Part shown: positions 18,984 through 28,114 of the stretch, piece after piece
Layout: every line of letters starts with the position of its first letter
How positions within the stretch are numbered: the first letter of the stretch is position 1
DNA from: JBMFOH01 sp049969715 [NCBI: bacterium]
Lineage (GTDB): Bacteria > DUMJ01
NCBI GenBank assembly: GCA_049969715.1
Contig: JBMFOH010000010.1
Location: 1-55,752 of the forward strand
Direction of reading: 5' to 3'
Length of the DNA stretch: 55,752 nucleotides
Notes under the pieces: generated by a model
Seen by the model: the letters and a program-made list of their open reading frames with translations, nothing else
Database searches by the model: none
What the model was told of the DNA's origin: nothing
Translations under genes and position numbers: made by a program

Positions 18984-20090
18984 ATGAAAGAGTTTCCTTT
19001 TCCTGAGAAAGAGTGCAAGGCAATTTATAGGTATATATGCGAAAATTTCAAATCCCCTGATGGAGGGACTTATAATAATAGAGGGCATAAATATATAGGA
19101 CTCTTTGGTCATCTTAAGCTTATGGAGGCGGAGATATTTCTCTATCAGGCGACAAAAGATAAGGAATATCTAGATAACTTTAAAAAGGGATTATCCTTCT
19201 GTAAGAGACAATTTAAAGAGAATATCGGAATAGAAGATTGGTGGAGTACTGATTATACTCAAAGCTCAGGATGGATAGAGAGTAACCATCTAGGGATTCT
19301 TGCCTTACTCATATATCAGTACTATCTTGGTACAGGTGATGCATCATTTAATGAGTTAGCAGAAAAACTAATGTTAGTAATCCCTAAAAATAAGGATAAC
19401 TCTGGGACATTTCTCGATGGATTTAACCCACAAAAAAATCTTCTAGATGATAATAGATACTTAGCGGATCACTCAGAAATACTTGTTGGCTTTTGGGCAC
19501 TTTATAATCTCACCAATAAAGAAATTTATAAAGATTATTATGAGGGCATCTTCAAGTTCTTTGATAATAATTTTAAAACCATTCCTTCTCAGCCAGATGT
19601 CCCGGCATGGTTAGTTGGACCTAGACATATCACCTATGGGGAAGGAACGGATGCTACTTATTGTGATGAGAGTCATACTATCTATAGCCAGTACTTCATC
19701 TCCAGAGATATAATGCTTGCTAAGTCGAAAGAAAGATATAGACAGATAGTAACATCTACAGAATGGATAGAACATTATGCCCGTTTTGAAGATGGTCTTA
19801 CTGGTTACAATGGAATGGATGATAAAATGATAGGTTGGAGCGCCCTTTATACTGCACAAGCTTATTGGAGTTATCTCATAACCAAAGAAAAAAGATTCTA
19901 TAAAAATGTTAAAGAGGCCGTAGATACTATACTTTCTTATACAAGTAAAACCCCTATAGAGGTGTTTATACCTATTTCAAGAAGAATTAATTGGCAAGAG
20001 ATGGAAGAAAATAAGGCTGGACTTGGAGAGATATGGCAGTTAGCATCGATATTGGAGGGCTTAAGCATACCAATGACTATATTAATTTAG
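18984..20090 (+). CDS. alpha-helical barrel-like protein, unknown function
   Basis: A 368-residue cytoplasmic protein rich in helices, with repeated aromatic and Trp-containing segments (IEDWWSTDYTQSSGW, HSEILVGFWALYNL, WSALYTAQAYWSYL). The pattern suggests an alpha/alpha-toroid, as in AGE-type epimerases and GH88/GH105-type hydrolases, but no catalytic signature could be confirmed. AGGAGGTAAT precedes the ATG. It sits in the sugar operon after a UroD-family gene and before a DUF4434 remnant. An action on an imported glycan is inferred from context only. Confidence 0.75.
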   Translation: MKEFPFPEKECKAIYRYICENFKSPDGGTYNNRGHKYIGLFGHLKLMEAEIFLYQATKDKEYLDNFKKGLSFCKRQFKENIGIEDWWSTDYTQSSGWIESNHLGILALLIYQYYLGTGDASFNELAEKLMLVIPKNKDNSGTFLDGFNPQKNLLDDNRYLADHSEILVGFWALYNLTNKEIYKDYYEGIFKFFDNNFKTIPSQPDVPAWLVGPRHITYGEGTDATYCDESHTIYSQYFISRDIMLAKSKERYRQIVTSTEWIEHYARFEDGLTGYNGMDDKMIGWSALYTAQAYWSYLITKEKRFYKNVKEAVDTILSYTSKTPIEVFIPISRRINWQEMEENKAGLGEIWQLASILEGLSIPMTILI

Positions 20091-20091
20091 T

Positions 20092-20175
20092 CACTATATG
20101 AGTCCACAAGCAGGAGAGAAACAATCTAAACTTTATGAGAACTATAAGGGTTATTATCTTAATACTTCTCGTTAG
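20092..20175 (+). pseudogene. C-terminal remnant of a second DUF4434 gene
   Basis: Directly after the stop of the upstream gene one frame reads HYMSPQAGEKQSKLYENYK and ends at TAG 20173-20175. It matches the C-terminus of the intact DUF4434 gene (HYMSPRMGKKQEKLYQDYR, from 21053), with 12 of about 20 residues identical. Only the last two dozen codons of this paralogue remain. The start codon of the intact gene (20135) lies inside the remnant in another frame. Confidence 0.8.
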
Positions 20176-21121
20176 TATATCCCCTTCTATAGGCTGGTCC
20201 TATCAGATAACAGGTACGTTTATCCAGCTTTTTAAAAATATAAACTATCCAAGACCTCCCATAGATTGGAACGCTAAAGACTGGTTAGAGGAGATTAGGT
20301 ATATGAAAGAGGTAAAGATAGATACACTCATAATTCAATACGCTATATACGATAACGATGCCTATTATCCTTCAAAATATGGTAAGATGATAACTCGTAC
20401 AGATCAGATTGAAAACATCCTCTCTGCCTGCCAGAAAGAAAAACTATCTGTCTATTTAGGATTAACATTAGACTCAAAATGGTGGAAAGGGGTGAGTGAG
20501 ATCAAGTTTCTCAATCAATTGAAGGAGAGAAGTATAGCGGTAGCTAAAGAACTCCTCTCCAAATATGGGAGGTATAAATGTATTAAAGGCTGGTATCTTC
20601 CTTTTGAGATAGAAGATAGAGCATGGATTAATCCTGAAAGAGAGGATGTCTTAACTAAATTCTTAAAGGATACAGTAAAAGGATTAAAAAATCTTACCCC
20701 TAAATTTCCAATTATTATCTCCCCTTATTTTTTAGGTATCATACCCCCAAAAGAGCTCGCCCCTAGATGGGCAAAATTATTTAAATTAGCGGGGATAGAT
20801 ATGGTAGCTATCCAGGATGGCTCAGGAAGGATGAATTATAAAATCAGTAACGAAAAAACTCATGAGTACTTTAGAGCGTTTAAAGAGGAACTTAGGAAAG
20901 ATAATATCGAGCTGTGGGTAGATATGGAGATATATCATCAGACAAAAGACTGGCCTAATTGGGATGCAGAACCAACTAGTATAGAATCCATCAAAGAGAG
21001 ACTAGAGGTAGAAGGCCCTCTAGTAGAGAAGATTGTATCCTTTGAGTTTACTCACTATATGAGTCCTAGAATGGGAAAGAAACAGGAAAAACTATATCAG
21101 GATTATAGGAGGTTAAAATGA
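20135..21121 (+). CDS. DUF4434 family TIM-barrel protein, exported
   Basis: A 328-residue protein with an N-terminal signal peptide (hydrophobic to about residue 22, then YQITGTFIQLF). The rest fits DUF4434, a glycoside-hydrolase-like barrel: DTLIIQYAIYDNDAYYPS, IKGWYLPFEIEDRAW and SFEFTHYMSP. Acidic residues at strand ends (EIED, DMEIY) could be catalytic. It has no proper Shine-Dalgarno site; GGAG lies 18 nt away and inside the remnant of a lost paralogue. Its stop overlaps the next ATG (ATGA). It may cleave glycans in the periplasm for the importer. Confidence 0.8.
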   Translation: MRTIRVIILILLVSISPSIGWSYQITGTFIQLFKNINYPRPPIDWNAKDWLEEIRYMKEVKIDTLIIQYAIYDNDAYYPSKYGKMITRTDQIENILSACQKEKLSVYLGLTLDSKWWKGVSEIKFLNQLKERSIAVAKELLSKYGRYKCIKGWYLPFEIEDRAWINPEREDVLTKFLKDTVKGLKNLTPKFPIIISPYFLGIIPPKELAPRWAKLFKLAGIDMVAIQDGSGRMNYKISNEKTHEYFRAFKEELRKDNIELWVDMEIYHQTKDWPNWDAEPTSIESIKERLEVEGPLVEKIVSFEFTHYMSPRMGKKQEKLYQDYRRLK

Positions 21122-22629
21122 GGATTGGACTTTTACCGTTAGATGAAAGACCTTGTAACTTTAAGTTTCCTCAATATATAGCTAAAATAGCTGGTGTAGA
21201 ATTAACACTTCCACCTAAGGAGATCCTAAGTAAAAAGAGAGCTCCAGCAGACCTGAAAGGTATAAATGAATGGCTAGAGGAAGAAGCTCGTAAGCTTGAT
21301 TCATTAATTATTTCTATCGATATGCTTACATATGGTGGTCTTATAGCATCTAGGACCTCCCAGATCTCTACTGAAGAAGCTATAGGTAGATTGAACAAGA
21401 TAAGAGATATAAGGCAAAGGTACAAGAATCTTGCTATTTATGCCTTTAATATTATTATGAGGACATCCAATTCGAATAACAACGAAGAAGAAAAGGAGTA
21501 TTGGAAAGACTATGGTATGTTGTTATTTCAATACTCAGAACTTACCCATAAAGTTAGAGTATTTAATAAAGAAGAGGATAAGCTATTGCTTGAAGAGGTA
21601 GAAAAGAATATTCCAAGAGAAATTATTGAGGACTATTTAAAGGGGAGAGAAAGGAATCATAAGGTAAACCTTGCTCTTGTAGACCTTGTAAAAGAAGGAA
21701 TAGTTGACTTTGCACTTCTTACACAGGATGATGCAAGCCCTTACGGTTTCCCTGCAATGGAACAGAAAGCTCTTAGAGCAAAGATAAGAGAAAACAGAGT
21801 ACAGAGTAAAGTAATTATCTATCCTGGAGCTGATGAGGTAGGGATGCTTCTAATAGCAAGGGCGGTAAATATTAAAAAGAAGATTGAGCCTTCATTTAAG
21901 GTGGAATTTAGTTCAGTAAACGGACCTTATATAATCACAAGATATGAAGATAGACCCTTGATGGAGGGTATAAAGGGTCAAATAAATGCTGTAGATGGTT
22001 TTCTAGTGGATAATCTGAACGATGCTGATATAGCATTATTGGTAAATACCCCTAGTATAGAACAAGGGGAGGCATATCTATTTTATAATATGGATAAGGT
22101 AGAAGGACCAGGAAGGAATCTTCTTTCTCTAGAAAGGACTGGAAGATATTGCACTGAAGTATTAGATATACCAGTAGTCTTGGGAGATGTGGCGTATGCA
22201 AACGGGGCAGATTTAGAGTTAATGGAACTTTTAGAAGAAACAGGGTTTATAGGTCATCTTACTGGTTATGCAGGATGGAATACCTCAGGAAATACCCTAG
22301 GGACAGTAATAGCGGTTGGCTCAGCTTGGAATTCTGCCCCAAAGACGCAAGAATCTGAAAAGGCATTAAAAGAATTCCTTGCGGTGAGGCTTATAGATGA
22401 CTGGCTATATCAGGCAAAGGTAAGGACAGATGTTATAGAGGAACTAAAACAGCATGGTATAAATCCATGGCGGTTAGAGGACGTAGAAAAGGCTAGAATA
22501 ATGGTGGAGGAGAAATTAAAGGAAGATATAAAAAATAGACCTAAAAGGCTTATTCCATTCAAGATTAGGAGAATAGACTTACCGTGGAATAGATTATTTG
22601 AAATAGATATTATATCTGAGGAGAAGTAG
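21118..22629 (+). CDS. DUF4127 family protein
   Basis: A 503-residue cytoplasmic protein beginning MRIGLLPLDERPCNFKFP, the hallmark of DUF4127. Other conserved stretches are ISIDMLTYGGLIASR, LTQDDASPYGFPAMEQ and GYAGWNTSGNTLGT. The family has no assigned function; its Asp-rich, cofactor-like loops suggest an enzyme. It overlaps DUF4434 by 4 bp and abuts the NanE-like gene, so all three are probably made together. Pairing of DUF4127 with DUF4434 and a sugar importer points to glycan metabolism. Confidence 0.85.
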   Translation: MRIGLLPLDERPCNFKFPQYIAKIAGVELTLPPKEILSKKRAPADLKGINEWLEEEARKLDSLIISIDMLTYGGLIASRTSQISTEEAIGRLNKIRDIRQRYKNLAIYAFNIIMRTSNSNNNEEEKEYWKDYGMLLFQYSELTHKVRVFNKEEDKLLLEEVEKNIPREIIEDYLKGRERNHKVNLALVDLVKEGIVDFALLTQDDASPYGFPAMEQKALRAKIRENRVQSKVIIYPGADEVGMLLIARAVNIKKKIEPSFKVEFSSVNGPYIITRYEDRPLMEGIKGQINAVDGFLVDNLNDADIALLVNTPSIEQGEAYLFYNMDKVEGPGRNLLSLERTGRYCTEVLDIPVVLGDVAYANGADLELMELLEETGFIGHLTGYAGWNTSGNTLGTVIAVGSAWNSAPKTQESEKALKEFLAVRLIDDWLYQAKVRTDVIEELKQHGINPWRLEDVEKARIMVEEKLKEDIKNRPKRLIPFKIRRIDLPWNRLFEIDIISEEK

Positions 22630-23373
22630 ATGGAAGAAGTTGTTGAAAAACTTAAAAATGGGATTATAATCTCCTGTCAGGCATATCCGGGAGATGCGAT
22701 GTATGGTTTTAATATAATGGCTGCATTTGCAAAGGCAAGTTTTGAAGCTGGGGCAATAGGGATAAGGGCAAATGGAGTAGAAGACATTCGAGCGATAAAA
22801 AAAACTGTACCAATCCCTGTCATAGGAATATATAAAGAAAACATATCTGGTTATGAGACATACATTACTCCTACATTAAAGCATGTAGAGATGGTCATAT
22901 CCGCAGGGGCGGATATAGTCGCTGTAGATGCTACCGCCAGGGTCCATCCAGAAGGATTCATAGGTGATGGTTATATAAAGATGATAAAGAAACGCTTCAG
23001 CATACCTGTTATGGCTGATATATCTACGATAGAAGAAGGAATATCAGCATACAATGCAGGAGCGGATCTGGTAAGTACTACCCTTTCAGGTTATACTTCA
23101 TATACAGAAAATAGAAAGAAGCCTGACTTTGAACTTCTTAAAGAATTAGTAAAGAGGATATCTATCCCAATAATTATGGAGGGTAATATCTGGAGACCAG
23201 AAGAAGTTAAGTACGCTTTTGACCTTGGGGCTTATGCAGTAGTAATAGGTTCAGCAGTAACTCGTCCACAACTTATCGTTAGAAGATTCGTCCTTGGGGC
23301 AAAGGGATTACCTTATATCGATGAAGGAGGAGAAAATGCAGGAAAAGGTTACTTGTCTAGGACTGATTCGTAG
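22630..23373 (+). CDS. NanE-like N-acylglucosamine-6-phosphate 2-epimerase
   Basis: Family members interconvert ManNAc-6-phosphate and GlcNAc-6-phosphate. The 247-residue barrel has the characteristic IRANGVEDI, IGIYKE (catalytic lysine), VAVDATAR and TTLSGYT motifs. The AGGAG site lies in the last codons of DUF4127 and the ATG follows its stop directly. No sialic acid lyase or ManNAc kinase is in the window, so the substrate may be a different amino-sugar phosphate. The gene overlaps the RpiR regulator by 38 bp. Confidence 0.88.
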   Translation: MEEVVEKLKNGIIISCQAYPGDAMYGFNIMAAFAKASFEAGAIGIRANGVEDIRAIKKTVPIPVIGIYKENISGYETYITPTLKHVEMVISAGADIVAVDATARVHPEGFIGDGYIKMIKKRFSIPVMADISTIEEGISAYNAGADLVSTTLSGYTSYTENRKKPDFELLKELVKRISIPIIMEGNIWRPEEVKYAFDLGAYAVVIGSAVTRPQLIVRRFVLGAKGLPYIDEGGENAGKGYLSRTDS

Positions 23374-24187
23374 TTATTATCCATCTCTTACCCCTGCAGA
23401 ACAAAGGATAGCTGATTTTGTATTAAATAATCCAAGAGAAGTAACATATATGTCTGTTACAGAATTAGCTGAAAGGTGTGGAGTTGGAGATGGCACTATA
23501 GTAAGATTTGCTCAGGATATAGGTTTCAGCGGATATCAGGAATTAAAATTGACACTCTCTAGAGACTTGGTCAGTCCTTTTGAGAATGTCCTAGAAGACG
23601 TACTTCCTGAAGATTCTTTAGATAATATAGTGAGAAAGATCACTAATAAGAATCTCAAGGCGATAACAGATACAACAAAACTGGTAGATATAAACTCTTT
23701 AAAGAAAGCTATAGATGTGATATCTAAAGCTAGAAAGGTAGAATTTTATGGTGTAGGGGCATCGGGTTTTACTGCCCTTGATGCAAAGTATAAATTCTTA
23801 AGAATCGGAATAGTCTGTGATGCCTTAACCGATCCTCATCTTCAGGCTATGTCAGCCGCAACCCTAACACCAAGGGATGTAGCAGTGGGAATCTCCCACT
23901 CAGGAGCGACAAAGGATACTATCGATTCTTTAAGGGTAGCCAAAAGTGTAGGGGCTAAGACTATATGTATTACCAATTTTGTTCGATCTCCAATAACAGA
24001 AGTTACCGATATAGTGCTCCTTACTGCTTCACCTGAGTCTCCACTGGCAAGTGGAGCAATTAGGTCTAAGATAGCCCAACTTCATATTTTAGATCTTGTG
24101 TTCACTGGAGTAGCGATGAGACTAGGTGATCAGGCACTAAGATATACAGAAAGGACTGCCCAAGCTGTACTTAATAAGTTATATTAG
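23336..24187 (+). CDS. RpiR/MurR family transcriptional regulator
   Basis: A 283-residue repressor or activator with an N-terminal RpiR helix-turn-helix (LTPAEQRIADFVLNNPREVTYMS, then AERCGVGDGTIVRF). A C-terminal SIS sugar-phosphate-binding domain follows (FYGVGASGFTALDAKYKF, GISHSGATKDTIDSL). The start at 23336 is set by GGAGG just upstream. It probably senses an amino-sugar phosphate handled by the adjacent NanE-like enzyme. A TAACT/AGTTA inverted repeat at the next promoter (24222-24235) is a candidate binding site. Confidence 0.92.
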   Translation: MQEKVTCLGLIRSYYPSLTPAEQRIADFVLNNPREVTYMSVTELAERCGVGDGTIVRFAQDIGFSGYQELKLTLSRDLVSPFENVLEDVLPEDSLDNIVRKITNKNLKAITDTTKLVDINSLKKAIDVISKARKVEFYGVGASGFTALDAKYKFLRIGIVCDALTDPHLQAMSAATLTPRDVAVGISHSGATKDTIDSLRVAKSVGAKTICITNFVRSPITEVTDIVLLTASPESPLASGAIRSKIAQLHILDLVFTGVAMRLGDQALRYTERTAQAVLNKLY

Positions 24188-24188
24188 C

Positions 24189-24217
24189 TTGTCAAGAGTA
24201 TTATAAAAAAGTATAAT
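24189..24217 (+). promoter_or_regulatory. promoter of the Gfo/Idh-ADH pair
   Basis: TTGTCA (24189-24194), 17 bp, TATAAT (24212-24217), placed in the gap after the regulator gene. It gives the two downstream genes their own transcript. Confidence 0.78.
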
Positions 24218-24221
24218 AGAG

Positions 24222-24235
24222 TAACTTATTAGTTA
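24222..24235. promoter_or_regulatory. candidate operator, inverted repeat
   Basis: TAACT-TATT-AGTTA spans the expected transcription start of the promoter at 24189-24217. A symmetric site in this position fits a repressor operator, and the RpiR-type gene ends 35 bp upstream. Binding is inferred. Confidence 0.4.
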
Positions 24236-24255
24236 TAATTGTAGGAGGGAGAATA

Positions 24256-25341
24256 ATGCCTAAAAAGGAAAAAGTTAGAGTAGGGATCATCGGTTGTGGA
24301 GGCATAGCTTTTGGAAAGCATATGCCTAGTCTTGCCAAGTTAGACAATGTAGAGATGGTAGCCTTCTGCGACCTTATTGAAGAGAGAGCTCAGAGGGCTT
24401 CTAAAGAGTATGGAATTAAAAATTCTCTTGTATGTACAGACTACAGGAGACTTCTAGAGGACAAAAAAATAGATATAGTCCATGTATGTACGCCAAATAG
24501 GTCACATTCAGAGATAACAGTTGCTGCACTCGAGGCAGGAAAACATGTTATGTGTGAAAAGCCGATGGCAAAGGATGTAGAAGGAGCAAAAGCAATGCTT
24601 GAGGCTGCAAAGAGAACGGGTAAGAAGCTTACTATTGGTTATCAGAATAGGTATAGGGCAGATTCACAACATTTAAAGAAGATATGTGAGAGAGGTGATC
24701 TTGGGGAGATATATTTTGCTAAAGCCCATGCAATTAGAAGGAGGGCAGTACCAACTTGGGGAGTCTTTCTGAATGAGGAAGAACAAGGTGGTGGACCATT
24801 GATTGATATTGGGACACATGCCTTAGATCTAACCCTATGGATGATGAATAACTATGAGCCTAAGTATGTAGTGGGTAATATCTATAAAAAACTCTCTCAG
24901 ACTGAAAATGCAGCAAATGCCTGGGGACCCTGGGACCCTAAGAAATTTACTGTAGAGGATTCTGCTTTTGGCTTTATAACGATGAAGAATGGTGCCACTA
25001 TAATATTGGAAGCTAGCTGGGCATTAAATATCTTACAGGAAGGGGAAGCTATAACTACACTCTGTGGAACAAAGGGTGGGGCAGATATGTGGGAAGGATT
25101 AAGGATAAATGGTGAGGAGTTTGGAAGATTGTATACTAAGAAGGTAGCCACAGATGCCAAAGGAGTAGCTTTTTATGATCCGAATAAGGAAGACCCTTCT
25201 CTACTTGAAGCAAGGACTTGGATTGATGCTGTTATAAATAATAAGGAGCCTTTAGTGAAGCCTCAAGAGTCCTTTGTAGTAAGTCAGATCTTAGAGGCTA
25301 TATATGAATCAGCTAAAACAGGTAAACCTGTATATTTCTAG
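24256..25341 (+). CDS. Gfo/Idh/MocA family oxidoreductase
   Basis: A 361-residue NAD(P)-dependent sugar dehydrogenase-like enzyme. The Rossmann N-terminus reads VGIIGCGGIAFGKHMPSL, followed by VCTPNRSH and the family motif CEKPMA with its catalytic lysine. The C-terminal alpha/beta domain has GGGPLIDIGTHALDL. It oxidises or reduces a cyclic polyol or sugar; the substrate is unknown. GGAGGGAG gives a strong RBS. It is followed 17 bp later by the Fe-ADH gene. Confidence 0.93.
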   Translation: MPKKEKVRVGIIGCGGIAFGKHMPSLAKLDNVEMVAFCDLIEERAQRASKEYGIKNSLVCTDYRRLLEDKKIDIVHVCTPNRSHSEITVAALEAGKHVMCEKPMAKDVEGAKAMLEAAKRTGKKLTIGYQNRYRADSQHLKKICERGDLGEIYFAKAHAIRRRAVPTWGVFLNEEEQGGGPLIDIGTHALDLTLWMMNNYEPKYVVGNIYKKLSQTENAANAWGPWDPKKFTVEDSAFGFITMKNGATIILEASWALNILQEGEAITTLCGTKGGADMWEGLRINGEEFGRLYTKKVATDAKGVAFYDPNKEDPSLLEARTWIDAVINNKEPLVKPQESFVVSQILEAIYESAKTGKPVYF

Positions 25342-25358
25342 AGAAAGTGGTGATTTAA

Positions 25359-26525
25359 ATGCAGAATTTTGAATTCTTAAGCCCTACCAAGATAATATTT
25401 GGTAGAGGGATGGAAGAAAGGGTAGGTGAAGAGGTAAAGGGGTATGGAAAGAGGATACTTCTCCATTATGGAAAGGGTAGCATCTTTAAGACTGGACTTT
25501 ATGATAGAATAGTAAGGTCTCTCAAGAATGCACAGGTTGAATATATAGAACTTGGTGGAGTACAGCCGAATCCAAGATTGAGCTTAGTTAGGAAAGGTAT
25601 AGAACTATGTAGAAAGAATAATATAGACTTTATTCTAGCGGTTGGAGGAGGTAGTGTAATAGATTCTGGTAAGGCTATTGCTGTGGGAGCGCCTTATAAA
25701 GGAGACGTCTGGGATTTTTATACTGGGAAAGAAGAGGTAAAAGAGGCATTGCCGATAGGGGTTGTACTGACAATCCCTGCTGCTGGTAGTGAGGCAAGTA
25801 AGAGTTCTGTAATAACAAATGAGGATGGTTGGTATAAACGATCAATAAATGTAGATATAATAAGACCAAAGTTTGCTATTCTGAATCCAGAGCTCACTTT
25901 TACTCTTCCTCCATATCAGACAGCTAGTGGGGCGGCAGATATAATGGCCCATATTATGGAGAGATACTTTACTAATGAAAAAGGGGTAGATTTTACAGAT
26001 AGACTCTGTGAGGCGACCCTTAAGACTGTAATCCACAATGTTCCTATCGTACTGCAAAAGCCAGATGACTATAATGCCAGAGCCCAGATAATGTGGGCTA
26101 GCACTATCGCCCATAATGACCTCCTTAGTACAGGCAGGATAGGGGATTGGGCATCCCACAATATAGAACATGAACTAAGTGGAATATATGATATAGCCCA
26201 TGGAGCTGGTTTAGCCATCATATTTCCTGGATGGATGAGATATGTGTATAAGCATGATATAGATAGATTTGTCCAATTTGCCACTAGGGTATGGAATGTA
26301 GACCTAGATTTTGAATCCTTAGAGAGAACCGCTTTAGAAGGAATAGAAAGATTAAAGAGATTCTTTAAGGAGATAGGATTGCCTACAACATTGACTGAGG
26401 CTAATATAGGAGAAGATAGGCTTGAAGAAATGGCTACAAAGTGTACAGAGAAAGGTCCTTTAGGGCAATTTGTAAAACTAGGGAAAGAAGACGTACTAAA
26501 CATACTACGTTTTGTATTAAGATAG
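25359..26525 (+). CDS. iron-containing alcohol dehydrogenase, YqhD/BDH type
   Basis: A 388-residue group III dehydrogenase that reduces aldehydes to alcohols with NAD(P)H, cytoplasmic. GGGSVIDSGKAIA is the dinucleotide loop. Metal ligands are expected in SGAADIMAHIMERYF (Asp, His), NIEHELSG and DIAHGAGLAI (His). Here it probably disposes of electrons or of an aldehyde from sugar breakdown. Its stop is followed by a strong inverted repeat facing the opposing kinase gene. Confidence 0.94.
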   Translation: MQNFEFLSPTKIIFGRGMEERVGEEVKGYGKRILLHYGKGSIFKTGLYDRIVRSLKNAQVEYIELGGVQPNPRLSLVRKGIELCRKNNIDFILAVGGGSVIDSGKAIAVGAPYKGDVWDFYTGKEEVKEALPIGVVLTIPAAGSEASKSSVITNEDGWYKRSINVDIIRPKFAILNPELTFTLPPYQTASGAADIMAHIMERYFTNEKGVDFTDRLCEATLKTVIHNVPIVLQKPDDYNARAQIMWASTIAHNDLLSTGRIGDWASHNIEHELSGIYDIAHGAGLAIIFPGWMRYVYKHDIDRFVQFATRVWNVDLDFESLERTALEGIERLKRFFKEIGLPTTLTEANIGEDRLEEMATKCTEKGPLGQFVKLGKEDVLNILRFVLR

Positions 26526-26551
26526 GGGTAGGTAGAACTACCTACCCTATC
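26521..26551. terminator. shared terminator between convergent operons
   Basis: GATAGGGGTAGGTAG (26521-26535), loop AA, CTACCTACCCTATC (26538-26551), one bulged G. It overlaps the ADH stop and ends 6 bp from the kinase stop. T-tracts are poor on both sides, but the 14-bp stem between convergent genes supports bidirectional termination. Confidence 0.7.
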
Positions 26552-26557
26552 TTGAAC

Positions 26558-28114
26558 TTATAAATCCTCTTTAAATCTAGCTATATCTAGAAATATCTCT
26601 CCCAGGGAGTTATAAGCCTTCATATATATTTCATATAGTTTCTTATAGAGAGAATGATTTTTGTGGTTAGGGTAAATTGTTTCCTTTACTTTTACTATCT
26701 TTTTAGCATCTCTAAGTGAGTGGACTATTCCTAAGGACCAGCAAGCAAGAATCATAGCTCCTAGAGAGGTATTCTCTTCCAAATTGGGAACTCTTAAGGT
26801 TTCATTGAATATATCTGCCATCATCTGTACCCATATCCTAGAACGAGAAAAGCCACCTCCTGCTCTGACTTCTCTAAAGTTTTCTATCCTTGTGGCATCC
26901 TTAAGAGCATTATAGACGCTATACATCCTGTAACATACGCCTTCAATCATAGCTCTGGCTAAGCTTGTCCTAGAATGGATAAGACCCAGTCCTAATACTG
27001 TTCCTTGTGCCTTATCATTCCAGAAAGGACTTCTCTCTCCAGTTAAAAATGGAAGTACTATAATACCATACGCTCCAGGAGGAACCTTAGAGATCTCATT
27101 TAAAATAATCTCGTAAGAATCTAATCCTAATCTGTCAGCTTTCTCTTTCAGGTCTTGAAAAAGATTGTCTCTTAACCACCTAAGAACTATACCACCATTA
27201 TTTATTGCTCCTCCTATAACCCAAAGACCATTGGTAAAGTAATAACACCAAACCCTTTGTTTTTCATCCAATATGGGATTCTGAGAGAATGTCCTAATTG
27301 CCCCGCTGGTCCCTATCATAATACCAAGGTCTTGAGTTTCTATCATACCCATTCCAAGATTAGATAGTACCCCATCTCCTGCTCCAATAATAAATGGTGT
27401 CTCTTCTTTCAACCCCATAAATTCTCTATATTCCTTTTTTAATCTATGCCCATCTATAATAGTATTAGAGGAGACAACAGTAGACAGCCTCTCTATTGGA
27501 ATGCCAACCATTTCTAGTATATCTTTGTCCCAACTTAAGCTATTTATATTCAAAAGACCTAGGGTTGATGCTACCGCCTCATCAATCAGTAATTCTCTAA
27601 AGAGTTTATAGATAAGATAGTCCTTAAGACTGCAAATATGGACCCTCTTGTCTTCTAGGATATCTGTATTTTCTTTAAACCAAAAAAGCTTTGAAAAAGG
27701 ATACATAGGATGAACTGGACAGCCTGTTTTAGAATAAATCTTCACTACATCGTAGTCTTTTTTTATCCTCTCTACCTGTTTGTAGGATCTTAAATCAGCC
27801 CAGGTAATTACATCTGAAATAGGCGTTCCGTAGTTATCAATTAAGACGAGACTATGATAATATGTAGAGATTGTCCATCCTATAATGTGGCCTCCCTTTG
27901 AGGTACTTTTATAAACAACATTTTTGCATACCTCTAGAAGATTCTGGAAGATCTCCTCAGGTTTTTGAGTTGCCCAATTGAAATGTTCTTGATATATAAG
28001 ACTTTTTCTGGAGTCTTTGGCAGCAATATCGCCGCTGATATTAAATGTCATTGCCCTGACACTACCAGTTCCTATGTCTACTGTCAATACTAAGTCTTCT
28101 TTTGATTTTTTCAT
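26558..28114 (-). CDS. FGGY family carbohydrate kinase
   Basis: A 518-residue cytoplasmic sugar kinase. The ATP-phosphate motif VDIGTGSVRAMTF opens the protein, the second actin-like domain has IIGAGDGVLSNLGMGM and GTSGAIRTF, and GGGFSRSRIWVQMMADIF is the FGGY signature region. Closest family types are gluconokinase and xylulokinase; the substrate cannot be fixed. It is the last gene of the Opp-type operon and overlaps the small membrane protein by 4 bp. That suggests the transporter brings in a sugar rather than peptides. Confidence 0.92.
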   Translation of the reverse strand: MKKSKEDLVLTVDIGTGSVRAMTFNISGDIAAKDSRKSLIYQEHFNWATQKPEEIFQNLLEVCKNVVYKSTSKGGHIIGWTISTYYHSLVLIDNYGTPISDVITWADLRSYKQVERIKKDYDVVKIYSKTGCPVHPMYPFSKLFWFKENTDILEDKRVHICSLKDYLIYKLFRELLIDEAVASTLGLLNINSLSWDKDILEMVGIPIERLSTVVSSNTIIDGHRLKKEYREFMGLKEETPFIIGAGDGVLSNLGMGMIETQDLGIMIGTSGAIRTFSQNPILDEKQRVWCYYFTNGLWVIGGAINNGGIVLRWLRDNLFQDLKEKADRLGLDSYEIILNEISKVPPGAYGIIVLPFLTGERSPFWNDKAQGTVLGLGLIHSRTSLARAMIEGVCYRMYSVYNALKDATRIENFREVRAGGGFSRSRIWVQMMADIFNETLRVPNLEENTSLGAMILACWSLGIVHSLRDAKKIVKVKETIYPNHKNHSLYKKLYEIYMKAYNSLGEIFLDIARFKEDL

